64,000 nt of DNA from Limnoperna fortunei (Eukaryota > Mollusca > Bivalvia > Mytilida > Modiolidae): contig OX104113.1 of assembly GCA_944474755.1 (NCBI GenBank), forward strand, positions 46,006,980 to 46,070,979. Direction: 5' to 3'. Under the pieces are notes generated by a model, which ran no database searches, was not told the DNA's origin, and was given only the letters and a program-made list of their open reading frames with translations. Shown here one piece after another: positions 35,701 through 42,929 of the stretch (positions are counted from its first letter, which is position 1; the number at the start of each line of letters is the position of its first letter). A program made the translations under genes and the position numbers.

Positions 35701-38559
35701 GTAAACATTAATATTTGAGTCTCTTAAAACTTGTATCGACCGATACAAAAGACTATAATTGTATAGTAAGTAAGTAAGTAAATTTTATTTGAATTCGGCA
35801 CAAATACACACAAAGTAACACAAGCTTTGAAGAGCTTTTGACCGAATATAAACACACAATTGACATAAAAACAAGACAAATGATAACAATATGGACAAGA
35901 CACAGATAAAATGTTTACTTCATTAAAACTTGCAGATATATTTAAGATTAATACCTTTTAAAACTGTGTTATTAACATTTAAAAGTTAAAAAAAATATTG
36001 AAGTCAAAAAGCTAAAATGAATAAAAATTTTAGAGACATTCCTAAGCTAAAAAAATTGTTATTCCAAGTCACATCCCCAGTGGAAACCCGGAAAACTAAA
36101 TCTATTGAAGGTAATAATATTAACAACTGTAACAGGAGCGTGGAAACCAGTGAATACATGAAAAATCTCTGGATTTGCCGAAATAACGGCATTGAGCGGC
36201 GACTCATGTGGCAAATGCCTCGATAAACCCTCGCTCAGAACCAGCATTACGAGCTCTAGTCATAATTAAAATGGTCAAACGTTAACAACATGCCGAGCAA
36301 CGACAGTTTGAACCATTCCAGGACTGAAGCAAGCTTTTAAAATGTGAAAAACTATTTTCAGTCCTGAAATGGTTCGGAAAGCTGTTCCATAAGGATGCTG
36401 CTGCATATCTAAATGATTATGTATCATTTTGTCTTTGACCAAAATCGCTATATACGATCCAATTCGGCTTCTCTTGGACATAATAAAGGGTCAACATGGA
36501 AAATCGTCAGTATGAAAATGTCTTTTTTAAAATTTATATTTATTCTTCCTTAAATGTGCCATAGTGCGTACACTTTTACCTCAAAGTTATCTGGAAGGTT
36601 AAACTTAAGTTTTCCAACTTAAATTCATCTGGTGAAGTTCAAATAATGAGTTTACCTAATGCAAACGAATGTGTTTGTTTTTAAATTAATATTGATATAA
36701 ATTAATATAATATATTTAAATTATCGGAAAAAGTGACATTCATGTATTGGCCTTGTTTTTCTGTATTGGTCCTGTTCTCCTGTACCGACCCCGTTTTTCT
36801 GTATTGCGCTTGTTCACTAGATCCATATTATATTGACAATTTTCCATGTATTTTACTACACTGGGTAATGATATTCTATTATTAATTTACTACAATAATA
36901 TTCACTTAGATAACAGTTAAACTCCCGATATGGTATATTTTGTTGAACCAGCCAAATACGTAATTAACTAGTCCAATATCGGTATTTGTCTGACTCGAAC
37001 TGTAATGGCCTGATTCCACCCTGTATTGTCCTGATTGACTTGGACTAGTTAATTAAGAAAGATATCATTACGTGATGATTTCTGTATTGGCCTAGTTATT
37101 GGTGCTTGGCAAGCTGTATTGTCCTTCGGCTGCGCCTCAGGTCAATACAGCAAGTATTGGACCAATAACTTGGCCAATACAGAAATCGTCACGTAACAAT
37201 ATCATATAAACCCCTTGTCCCAAAGGGACCGTTATAGTGTTTTCTGGTTATATATAAGACAAAACTACTTAAGTTTCTATACGGTAGTATGATGTATCTA
37301 TGGTTTGAATTTTTAACAAATCAAATGTCATTTTCTGATTATTATGACATTTCAAACTATAATATATGATCATGGCTTAGAGATCAGTATGTAGTGTCAA
37401 TAATATTCATCCACTGATTTAAATTACTATATCATTTACTTAATTATAATATACTGTTGTAAAAGTTTATCCTAAAAATACCAATGATAACTAAATTATT
37501 TTAAAGCTTCTACACAGCAAGACATTGATAGCATTAAGACAATTGACAGATAAGAAGAAAATATTGCACGCATATGACTGATCGATTAAAATAGGCAATT
37601 ACATCAAAACGTTGATCACAACCTTAATTTTCTTGTATGCAACATATTAGAGGCGCTAAGAAATGTAAATGGGTAAACAATTGTTATCAATATCGGATAG
37701 CGTAATGTTAAATATCTGATGTACCTTATAATGAAAGGCCCCTTTCCTGAAAACGTATATTCAAATGTACTCTCCCCTTGCTCCCAGTCTCCGTCTTTAC
37801 TTGCATCTGTGCAGTAATAGAAGACTGGACCGACCGGTAGATGTGTTAAACATCCGTTAACACACATCCACGATTTGTCACCAACAAAATTGTCTTGAAC
37901 ATACTGTCCCGTCTTATTTTCGTTACATCCTGGACCTTGACCATATGACCATGCCATTTTAAATTTGAATTCAACTTTCTGTCAAAAAAAGAAAGAAAAA
38001 ACTTACTATCGTTATAAACTTCATTTGTGTGCTGAAGATTTATTTTCTTAGAAATTATTTCTTAAATATGACACATATATCATTAGATTACACATAAAAG
38101 CTGACAATATATATTATTGATACATTAATTGTTAATAATTGTAAATAATCCCCTGGAAATTGATTATAGAAGACTTATCAATTTTTTTAAATCAACTTTA
38201 ACATTTTAATTATTAGTCATTCTCATATTTTTGGTTTGAGTGCAGGTGATAAAACACGCTGTAAAATTTATAAACATCGCACATATATCTTTTATGACGA
38301 TCATTTATTATTTTAAACAGAGTACAAATAATATTGGCTACAATTATGAAGCCCTTTGTTGTTATCCCGGCGTATAAACCTCCTACGAGATAAAAAAAAC
38401 GTGGGAGGTGACTACATTACGCTAAATAACATACACAAATTCTCTTACGTTTTGATTGCCAATAGGTTTCCAGCTTATTGTTCCTCCTCTAAAATGGCTT
38501 CCGTAACATCCTAAAGCAAATAATGCGCAGAGAAGAAATATATATTCAATTTTATCCAT
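14561..38559 (-). CDS. Gene A: complete 16-exon type I membrane protein, 'FRGG/EGF' family (gene-level entry)
   Basis: Exons in transcript order: 38559-38449, 37978-37725, 34983-34834, 33522-33387, 32201-32043, 31132-30978, 30486-30325, 28891-28851, 26931-26815, 25816-25703, 24261-24145, 22759-22646, 21445-21373, 19470-19394, 15078-14845, 14763-14561. They sum to 2217 nt, i.e. 738 residues plus stop, with every boundary GT/AG and every phase agreeing. Predicted topology: signal peptide about 1-20, N-terminal FRGG domain to about 122, further beta modules to about 389, EGF domains at about 390-428, 429-466, 467-505 and 506-543, membrane helix about 569-590, cytoplasmic tail about 591-738. I recognise the ectodomain pattern from uncharacterised EGF-bearing proteins of molluscs and other invertebrates, but no function is known to me. 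Extracellular exons are supported by paralogues B and C in this window; the two tail exons have no second copy here and are less certain. Confidence 0.82.
14845..15078 (-). CDS. Gene A exon 15: cytoplasmic tail, tyrosine-bearing
   Basis: Acceptor ATGAAGGCAG, donor AAAG/GTGTCA, phase 1 to phase 1, 77 codons. Contains [40 protein letters not shown] and [11 protein letters not shown]. Several tyrosines lie in acidic or hydroxylated contexts, as in signalling tails. A second acceptor, TAATTTTCAG, would start in phase 0 and would not join the membrane exon. Assignment rests on strand, open frame and phase, not on a paralogue. Confidence 0.6.
15535..16370 (+). pseudogene. Decayed Tc1-type transposase
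   Basis: Across shifted frames: [33 protein letters not shown] (paired helix-turn-helix and GRPR-like linker), [27 protein letters not shown] (first catalytic Asp region), and the last region has [13 protein letters not shown]. No intact frame and no clear terminal repeats. In gene A intron 14. Confidence 0.65.
16385..16830 (-). mobile_element. SINE family 2 copy
   Basis: Starts with ATTGATTGATTGACTGATG and GTTTGCTTTACGTACAGCGA (tail complement) and ends near GTGGGTCGAGCGCTGTGCAC and TTGGTCCCAGG. In gene A intron 14. Confidence 0.7.
16985..18435 (+). mobile_element. Tc1/mariner DNA transposon with intact terminal inverted repeats
   Basis: Ends TATACTCACTCAAAAAAGAA (left) and the complement of TTTCTTGTTTGAGTGAGTAT (right), flanked by TA. 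About 1.45 kb, normal for Tc1-type elements. It lies in gene A intron 14 on the strand opposite to the gene. Confidence 0.88.
17310..18262 (+). pseudogene. Tc1 transposase, DD34E, inactivated
   Basis: N-terminal helix-turn-helix [20 protein letters not shown] then [13 protein letters not shown]; catalytic Asp in [10 protein letters not shown] (about 17750), second Asp in [12 protein letters not shown] (about 17958), Glu in [17 protein letters not shown] (about 18050), with 34 residues between the last two. A premature stop and frameshift near 17795 and a TAG near 18027 show it is dead, while the C-terminal half remains open to 18262. Confidence 0.85.
18440..19390. other. Gene A intron 14, nothing recognised
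   Basis: AT-rich, short minus-strand frame near 18470-18740 without family resemblance. Confidence 0.45.
19394..19470 (-). CDS. Gene A exon 14: transmembrane helix
   Basis: 77 nt, phase 2 to phase 1, donor AAAC/GTAAGT. Encodes [20 protein letters not shown] followed by YRFKK: one hydrophobic span plus a basic stop-transfer, so the N-terminus is extracellular. Gene B 52841-52917 has the same length, phases and architecture. Confidence 0.87.
19600..19945 (+). mobile_element. SINE family 2 copy
   Basis: GGACCATACTGTGAGGGTTC, GACCGCGGATCACAGTGG, GTTGTAGCCGCTACAGAAGG, tail CTGAATATAGCTGAAATTCT. In gene A intron 13. Confidence 0.7.
20185..20560 (-). repeat. Foldback element F1 in gene A intron 13
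   Basis: Arms GGCTCTATGCGAATTAGAAC, ATGGTCAGACC and complement (20203-20320) with a short loop, followed by TTCGATTCTAATATGTCTAA and TTCGAAGCGGATGCAAGTGG. The whole segment is the reverse complement of 54100-54830. Confidence 0.75.
20705..20830. repeat. Hairpin repeat
   Basis: GGATTAACTACAAAAAAATA and AAATATTTTTTGTAGTTAAT form inverted arms about 70 bp apart. Confidence 0.55.
21373..21445 (-). CDS. Gene A exon 13: juxtamembrane segment with two cysteines
   Basis: 73 nt, acceptor TTTCTTTAG, donor GG/GTAAGT, phase 1 to phase 2. Encodes [16 protein letters not shown] then SGCLSIG. The counterpart in gene B (54890-54974) keeps the C-x(3)-Y...C-L-S-I-G pattern, including CLSIG. Confidence 0.8.
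21705..22085 (-). mobile_element. SINE family 2 copy
   Basis: ATTGATTGATTGATTGC tail end, GCGAGCAATATTTCAG, then TGCAAGGATCGTGGAATTTT and GCTTTGTGGGTTGAGAGC. Part of it is duplicated at 24945-25165 as the edge of the gene A block duplication. Confidence 0.7.
22646..22759 (-). CDS. Gene A exon 12: calcium-binding-type EGF domain 4 (copy of domain 2)
   Basis: 114 nt, phase 1 on both sides. Encodes [39 protein letters not shown] is a glycosylation sequon absent from exon 10. Flanking introns are also shared with exon 10. Confidence 0.93.
23236..23398. repeat. Foldback hairpin F2, first copy
   Basis: Arms TTGGATTATCGGATTTCTCC, AATCTCGATAGTTGAATTAT and complement ATAATTTAACTATCTCGAG, TGGAGAAATCCGATAATCC. 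Confidence 0.8.
23650..23813. repeat. Foldback hairpin F2, second copy
   Basis: Arms CCAATCTCGATAGTTAAATT and AATTTAACTATAGAGATTAG; same flanks (CTTACATCAGTATCCTTGG, AATGTAAGATCC) as the first copy about 410 bp away. Confidence 0.75.
24145..24261 (-). CDS. Gene A exon 11: EGF-like domain 3 (copy of domain 1)
   Basis: 117 nt, phase 1 on both sides. Encodes [34 protein letters not shown]. It differs from exon 9 by only a few residues (RD for ID, H for R, I for T at the end). Confidence 0.92.
24945..25165 (-). mobile_element. SINE family 2, partial copy at duplication junction
   Basis: GTCTTCATCCTGCAAGGATC and TGCCACCTGAGGGCATGCTA match 21880-22030 closely; the tail end is missing, which marks the boundary of the duplicated block. 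Confidence 0.65.
25703..25816 (-). CDS. Gene A exon 10: calcium-binding-type EGF domain 2
   Basis: 114 nt, phase 1 on both sides, acceptor TATTTCAAAG. Encodes [36 protein letters not shown]. The E-I-D-E-C start and N-G-Y/F region follow the calcium-binding EGF consensus. Confidence 0.93.
26308..26480. repeat. Foldback hairpin F2, third copy (other duplicated block)
   Basis: Arms TTGGATTATCGGATTTCTCC and GGAGAAATCCGATAATCC with a partly degraded loop. Confidence 0.78.
26815..26931 (-). CDS. Gene A exon 9: EGF-like domain 1 (first of duplicated pair)
   Basis: 117 nt, phase 1 on both sides. Encodes [35 protein letters not shown]: six cysteines in EGF spacing. NGT is a potential N-glycan site. 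It is nearly identical to exon 11 because both lie in a duplicated block. Confidence 0.92.
27250..27985 (-). repeat. Tandem-monomer element 2 (about 159-bp units, GTCC/GGAC tract)
   Basis: Landmark GACACATCGCCTTGATATT recurs near 27328, 27487, 27646 and 27806. Right end: CGGACGGACGGATGCACGGA followed by hairpin GCCACAAAGTGGC and GGCGTGCCC; left end: GAGATGGTACCCATCTC and GGGCCCCGCC. Absent from the paralogous block at 24560, so it inserted after the duplication or was lost there. Confidence 0.82.
28224..28682. mobile_element. Non-autonomous terminal-inverted-repeat element
   Basis: Left TIR CATCCTCACAAGTCAGTGTT, TCTGTGTCCACATGTGTCCA, right TIR complement TGGACACAGAAACCCTGACT, TGTGAGGATG; about 460 bp with arms near 70 bp and no coding region. 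A second inner pair (AGGAAATTCCTAG / GGGAATTTCCTAGC) extends the arms. Confidence 0.75.
28851..28891 (-). CDS. Gene A exon 8: 41-nt micro-exon linking beta modules to EGF repeats
   Basis: Acceptor CTTTTTTAG, donor G/GTAAGT. Joined in phase it encodes [13 protein letters not shown] and completes the beta-sandwich cysteine before the EGF block. Gene B has a 41-nt counterpart ([13 protein letters not shown]) with the same phases, so this very small exon is well supported. Confidence 0.85.
29070..29112 (-). mobile_element. SINE family 2 tail fragment
   Basis: TATTGGATGTTTGCTTTACG and TCCAGTAAGCGGG match the 3' tail complement only. Confidence 0.45.
29505..29800 (+). mobile_element. SINE family 2 copy, 3' portion
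   Basis: GTTGATTGTAGCCGCTATAA, AAGGCTTAATTATACGCCCG and tail AATACTGCTCCCTAGACTTA, AAGCAACCATCC. Confidence 0.6.
30325..30486 (-). CDS. Gene A exon 7: [11 protein letters not shown] module
   Basis: Acceptor ATATATCTTAG, donor GG/GTAAAT, phase 2 to phase 2, 162 nt. Encodes [24 protein letters not shown] and [13 protein letters not shown]. The pattern (T-P-x-GM, then YWELQWTP, then FC...D) resembles a fibronectin/Ig-like strand order with one conserved cysteine pair. Gene B 56621-56782 has the same length. Confidence 0.87.
30785..30955 (+). mobile_element. SINE family 1, 5' head fragment
   Basis: GGTGGCCGAGTAGTTCAGGT (A box) and GTTGTGAGTTCGAGCCTTAC (B box) followed by CTCGACTCTAACCTTAATTG. 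The 3' tail is missing. In gene A intron 6. Confidence 0.65.
30978..31132 (-). CDS. Gene A exon 6: extracellular module (PTPEERS...)
   Basis: Acceptor TTTATTTCAG, donor AA/GTATGT, phase 0 to phase 2, 155 nt. Encodes [23 protein letters not shown] and [11 protein letters not shown]. Gene B has the same exon (57077-57231). It directly continues the VPVQ strand of exon 5, as I recall for this family. Confidence 0.87.
31186..31545 (-). mobile_element. SINE family 2 copy
   Basis: GATTGATTGATTAATTAATT, GCTTTACGCCCAGCGAGC, ATAGCTATATTTAGGACGAG, ending GGGATGCTCAGTGGGTCGAG. Abuts gene A exon 6. Confidence 0.7.
32043..32201 (-). CDS. Gene A exon 5: beta module with [11 protein letters not shown]
   Basis: Exactly 53 codons, phase 0 on both sides, donor CAG/GTAATC, acceptor ATCACAG. 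Contains [34 protein letters not shown] and VPVQ. NSS and NTS are potential N-glycosylation sites. The symmetric exon matches gene B 58293-58451 in length and phase. Confidence 0.88.
32430..32760 (-). mobile_element. SINE family 2 copy, diverged
   Basis: AGCTATATTCAGGACTATTG at one end; CGTTAACTACTACGGTCCAT, GGTCAGGCTTTTCTTATTAT at the other. Heavily decayed. Confidence 0.45.
33060..33275 (+). mobile_element. SINE family 1, truncated plus copy
   Basis: Retains GGTTAGAGCCTTACTGCGGG, GGAGGTTTTCCCGGGGTACT and TTATGATATAGCTGAAACATTG. The tRNA-like head is partly lost. Located in the gene A intron between exons 4 and 5. Confidence 0.65.
33387..33522 (-). CDS. Gene A exon 4: cadherin/Ig-like module with VDPDGD and CRWA motifs
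   Basis: Acceptor TTTACAATTAG, donor GAG/GTAAGT, phase 2 to phase 0. Encodes [26 protein letters not shown] and [14 protein letters not shown]. Gene B has the same exon at 60883-61018 with identical length (136 nt) and near-identical sequence. The DPDGD run resembles an acidic calcium-binding turn, but that is inference. Confidence 0.88.
34300..34465 (-). mobile_element. SINE family 1, minus copy
   Basis: Contains the complement of the SINE-1 body (GGCATCCAGTTTTTATTG) and head (ATCTCAGTGTTGACAGACC, ACTGAGGCCC). Lies in gene A intron 3. Confidence 0.75.
34834..34983 (-). CDS. Gene A exon 3: extracellular beta module
   Basis: Acceptor ATTTCTAG, donor AT/GTAAGA, phase 2 in and phase 2 out. Encodes [13 protein letters not shown] then [20 protein letters not shown] and [10 protein letters not shown]. 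The RSDTG-P-N-SP-TASKP string is, to my recollection, a hallmark of this invertebrate extracellular family, where it precedes the xLQxxC exon, as it does here. Confidence 0.82.
35046..35080. repeat. Short hairpin with GC-rich apex
   Basis: TGTATAAGCTCGAGGCAACG and CCGAGGGCTTATACA pair almost perfectly, leaving a tiny loop. Confidence 0.6.
35235..35390. repeat. Tandem repeat, two units of about 66 bp
   Basis: TTATTCTGATATTGTTTGAT then CAATATTGACTAC, ATCACGCTGTTGTCATGTGG repeated once with small changes. Confidence 0.7.
35632..35751. repeat. Foldback hairpin with GC-rich apex
   Basis: Arms TCTTTTGTATCGGTCGATAT and TATCGACCGATACAAAAGA; apex CCTCCGCCTTTGGCGTCGG. Confidence 0.8.
36745..37060. 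repeat. Motif-rich stretch: repeated TGTATTGGCC-type words and a hairpin
   Basis: TGTATTGGCCTTGTT, CTGTATTGGTCCTG, CTGTATTGCGCTTGTT, CTGTATTGTCCTGATT recur. AATTAACTAGTCCAA (36961) and TTGGACTAGTTAATT (37039) are inverted arms. Confidence 0.55.
37061..37206. repeat. Foldback hairpin with GC-rich apex
   Basis: Arms GATATCATTACGTGATGATT, CTGTATTGGCCTAGTTATTG and complement AATAACTTGGCCAATACAG, CGTCACGTAACAATATC; apex CCTTCGGCTGCGCCTCAGG. Confidence 0.8.
37725..37978 (-). CDS. Gene A exon 2: N-terminal extracellular domain
   Basis: Acceptor TTTTTTTGACAG, donor AG/GTACAT, phase 0 in and phase 2 out, 84 codons. Contains [11 protein letters not shown] and [17 protein letters not shown], both closely matched in gene C exon 2. 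Cysteines at PGC, VNGC and YYC suggest a disulphide-stabilised beta domain. It is seven codons shorter than the gene C exon, the gap lying between GDKSW and the YYC segment. Confidence 0.85.
38449..38559 (-). CDS. Gene A exon 1: start codon, signal peptide, FRGG motif
   Basis: Encodes 37 residues, ending in phase 0 at donor GTAAGA. An open frame runs upstream to 38682, but I choose the ATG at 38559 because it directly precedes a hydrophobic segment ([15 protein letters not shown]), a typical signal peptide, and because gene C exon 1 has exactly the same length from its own ATG. The mature part begins [15 protein letters not shown], almost identical to gene C. Confidence 0.85.
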
Positions 38560-38668
38560 TGATACACGTTTACTTAGGATGCATTTATCCTTGGCGAATA
38601 AATTGAGATATCTAACAGTATAGTTTGTAACTCTCTGTGACTGTGGGATATTTTCTCTTTGAATTTTG

Positions 38669-38673
38669 ATTGG
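38669..38673 (-). promoter_or_regulatory. CCAAT box upstream of gene A
   Basis: Minus strand reads GCAACCAATCAAAATT about 110 nt upstream of the gene A ATG. Gene C has TTAACCAATCAAATTT in the matching place. No clear TATA box is visible for gene A. Confidence 0.35.
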
Positions 38674-38758
38674 TTGCAACACTTGAACTGATAAGATATA
38701 ATATGTGCACTATTGTTTGTTGTGTTGACGTATATTTTCTAATATTTTAGTGATATTA

Positions 38759-38883
38759 TATGGGTGCTTTGATTTAATCCTGTATTATGTCTAAGTGCAA
38801 TAGTAACGAGTCGAGGACATATGTACGAGACTCAATACACATAAACAAGGACATAATGCAGAATTTAAATCAAAGCACCCATT
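38759..38883. repeat. Foldback hairpin upstream of gene A
   Basis: Arms ATGGGTGCTTTGATTTAA and TTAAATCAAAGCACCCAT; interior CGAGTCGAGGACATATGTAC. About 200 bp upstream of the gene A start. Confidence 0.78.
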
Positions 38884-38889
38884 TTTATA

Positions 38890-41640
38890 CCTTTTATTTT
38901 TTTATTTGCCAAAAAACCATCATGCTAAATGCCATCTAATTAATACAATGTTGTGTCTTTAAAGAAAACTGTGTATGTGATATTATTTATGTTTGTTATG
39001 AACACATTTATTATTTGAAGCATAAGCCGTTTTATCTGCACTGTCCATTTTGACACAGTAATTTTTGCCCCTTAAAAGACCATTTACAATCTGTATTAAA
39101 CCAGTTTTTCTGTATTGAGAAATCTATAAAAGATCAGTAATGAAATCAAAAATAATGGGTCATTTTTAGTTATTTTTTCACTCATTAGTTAACAAGTATT
39201 ATTGTTAGCTCTTTGCTTTGGTGTCAATATCTATATCTGTATATTTACTTATTTTTATATAAAAATTGTTTGAGTTTGTTGTGGTGTTATTTATCATTAT
39301 TTCTTGCTGTGAATCTTTCAACTGAACAAAACCACTTACTTTAAATATTATGTATAATTTAATAAATGACAGCTCTTTATTGCACTCGCAGTTAATGTAA
39401 AACATGATAAGTCATTTCAATAAATTCAATAATAAAACATATTTGTTTTAAATGTACCCCCTTTAGGAATGAAGACAACTTCGAACTATCATCTCCTTTT
39501 CCAAGCTAATTTTACAGTAATTTAGACCATGGAAATACAACTGTTTATACTTCAAACATCAAACCCTAAAATTAAAAATTATAAGTTATTAACCTGGGCA
39601 AATCATATATGATCAAATTTCTGATCTCTTTCTCTATAAAGATAAAAAAAAGTGTTAATTCTGTATTGTGATTGGTTTTAACCCCATTTGATAAGATATA
39701 TATTTACACTTAAGCTTCTGTTTGTTTTTGACATTTACTTTTATCCTTAGTTTCATTTTCACATGTGTTGCATTGGGACAACTTCAATAAAATCCATGTC
39801 TAAAACAATGTCTACAATCACCTATATCTCCTATTGAATTGTTTGAACAATATTGCGGTGTTATTTGTCAACGTTTGAAATTTAATCATATGTAATTTAT
39901 AAGTATCGATTTTTCATTATTTCTTTTCATGGCAAGAAATGTATATTGCAAAAGCAAATACAAATATTTGTTTGTATATAACGTTTATTTATCCGACTCC
40001 AGAGACCATCACATGTAGTTAGTTAAAATAAGATGTTTTATCTAAATGGCCTGTACTCATACAATTTCAGAAATCCGCAAATATGATTGATTGTTTCACA
40101 CAAATCCACGCATACAGAACAAATGAGCAGTAAATAAAACTAAATACTGATTAAATACATCTGCACTTAGGTTTCTTTTTTTTTCTTGTTAATCTTGACT
40201 ATATGATTTTCTAAAATATATTCTAAAAACTCAATTGCTTTTTTAGTTTCTATTGTTTAAAGACATGACGATGTTATTTATCACTGTTTGATATCAACTT
40301 ATAAGCGTCGACTTATCATTTTTCTTTTCAAAACAAGACATCATATACATTTTAAAATCAAATACTTGTAATAATCTTTGTTTGTACAGAGATTTTTCCA
40401 ATGAACTAAAGAGATTAGCAACACTCCATGGTAAGAAATATTTTATATTCGTGTTGTTAAAATTAGATATGTAATACTAATTTGTTGTTCAGCAGCATAA
40501 TATTTCCTAGAGAAAGTAAGAGTGCTTGTCGTTTTTTTTATTACTTCTCAGTATTTTTTTTTCTTACAGCTACTTAGAAATTGGCGATGTTTTCCCGATC
40601 GGAGAAACCTTTTCTGTAAATCTAAATTCCAGCATATATCACAAATATTTGTTTGATTGGATTTGCGTAATATAGTTTGTGCAGCTACTTGTCTAAAAAC
40701 TGCTAATTGGTCATTCGCTATTTAAAGTAAAACACTATATAAAATATATATTTTCTTCCAATCTGAAAGCTTAGAAACAAAATTACACAAGTGATATATT
40801 TAGTATTTTTTTAATTTTATACAACGCTTTTATCTTTATCTTGGTTGGCTGAATGTTAAGCAAAATCTTATCAATTAATCAAATATACACAGCAGTTAAT
40901 GAACCCCTTTAGAAATATTATCAAACGCCTGGCTTGGCTCTTAGAAAGAATATCAAAGATACCAATACGCAACAATTTATTTGCAATTTGTAAAACTGAA
41001 AAACTTACCTAAACAAATTCCATATTACAGATACGTTTTAATTTTGATTTGTCGACTCTGCATATACCATATATTAAAACATTAAAAGCCCATCTGAAAT
41101 GAGGGTAATAACAAAGTACCGAACGCGAAGGAAACTTTCAAAAAGACATTCCACAAATTAAAGTCCAAGGAACTGGGAAAAACTAATTAATAGATGTGTT
41201 GCAAAAAGTGGTACTCGCCAAAACTTATGCTATTTAACAAAATTTATTAAATGAATTAATTTACGTTGCGAGTGCAATACCTTTAAGGGGCCCATTAGAA
41301 ATTAAATCATCTCTATCGAATCAAAGCATACTGTCAATGAACTTGACCGCCAAAACATATGCTTTCAATAAAGAATCATCGCAGTTAGTGAGAAGTCACA
41401 CCTTTTTGTATCGTTAGAGACTTTTTAATTACTTAAAAGTAGCTATTAACCAAAAGTATATCCCAGTCTTGGATGAATTATATTTATTTTCTTAGTTCCT
41501 ATGAAACTATTTAGGTAAAGAATGTTCCTGTGTTGTACTGTTATTTAATTCGAAATTCAATGTACTTGAAAAAATGAAGAAAATATTTTTAAAATGAATT
41601 ATTTCTTATATTACAAATCTTTTTTTAGGATTTTTCTCTA
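38890..41640. other. AT-rich intergenic stretch
   Basis: No gene or clear repeat apart from the low-copy block near 41110. Long runs of A and T, no coding-like frames. Confidence 0.5.
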
Positions 41641-41779
41641 ATTAAGATGGCGACATGTTTTGTTGAGTTGCAAGGTCGAACAAAAAAGCCAGAAAAGTAA
41701 TCCGTATCCCACGTTACTCGTGTCAGGAGTCAATTTATAATGATTGGTTAACGGAGATATAAATAGATAGACGACAGTT

Positions 41780-41830
41780 TCCGTGTTTTGTTTTGTTTTG
41801 TTTTTTTTTTTTTGGTTTTTTTTTTTTGAT
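41780..41830. repeat. Poly-T/TTTTG simple repeat
   Basis: GTTTTGTTTTGTTTTGTTTT followed by two long T runs; could be the complement of a retroelement poly-A. Confidence 0.6.
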
Positions 41831-42439
41831 ATCTTTGATTTCATAAATAAACGACATCTAAGCACCAAGAGTTTAAGAAATTTCAGATTATTCCATAAGA
41901 AATACTGATACTTTAACATTCTAATATGCAGACTTTCCGCTGTTTTATTATTACCTCTAAACAAAAAGAGCCAAAGAATCACCTCCAGCACAATTACTAT
42001 CTGCTCAATAGGGTTTTTATAAACACATTAATACTAAAATCTTCGCAACAATTGTATTATCAATGCTGAATTTAGTTTAGCATAATATTATATGATATTT
42101 ACATGCCAAATCCTCTAAAAATGACGTTTCTATGTTAGACTTATTTATTAAAGGTCAGAGATTAATAAACCAGATGACGAGGTTCACTATATAGGACAAG
42201 GTCATGCAAAATCAATAGCTATATCATCAGCAAAAAAACCCCCGAAAACTAGTATTGGTAGTAAAATGTATCGAAATGAAGTATGATTAAATTCATTTCT
42301 TGAAGAATAATTTTTAGTTAAAGACCTTAATTTGTATAAAGATCGTATGAAACACCAACAACAATACCATTTCGCATTAAATAATCTAACCGATATTGTG
42401 CGGGTTAACAAAGATATATATATGCATAAAGGAAATTTA

Positions 42440-42860
42440 TTTAACCCCCACTCGTAAGAGAGAGGGCTATTTCAATCACATTGTCCGTCTGTCTGTCCGT
42501 CCGGTGCAAACTTTTGTAACAGATTTCTCGGCTTTTAATAAAGGGATTGATTTCAAATTTGGTGCACAGCTTAAGCATGATGAGTTGTACCGTGGCTCCC
42601 CTTTCCAGATCAGTCTGTTATCTACTTCCTGTTTTCCGAGCCGACTTGGACTGTTTCAAGGGTCAAAATAGGAAAATTTTCCGTAACAGATTTCTCGGCT
42701 TCTACTAAAAGGATTGATTTCAAATTTGGTGCACAGCTTTAGCATGATGAGTTGGACCGTGACTCCCCTTTTCAGGTCAGTCAGTTATCTACTTCCTGTT
42801 TTCTGAGCCGAAAAATTTTCGCGTGGGGTATACTTAGCACGATTTAGTGCTGGTCCATGT
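42440..42860 (+). repeat. Tandem-monomer element 3 (about 166-bp units, GTCC tract)
   Basis: Begins with CCCACTCGTAAGAGAGAGG and TTGTCCGTCTGTCTGTCCGT; GTAACAGATTTCTCGGCTT recurs at about 42517 and 42683, with GGTGCACAGCTTTAGCATG and TCTACTTCCTGTTTTCTGAG shared by both units. Confidence 0.75.
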
Positions 42861-42929
42861 TTTGGCTATCAACGAAGTACTCGACACGATAAACATAGTT
42901 AAGACTAAACAAGCTACATACGCAGATTA

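Noticed and set aside
38560..38682. Upstream start codon at 38682 for gene A
   Set aside because: It would place 41 extra polar residues before the signal peptide; gene C starts at the equivalent of 38559.
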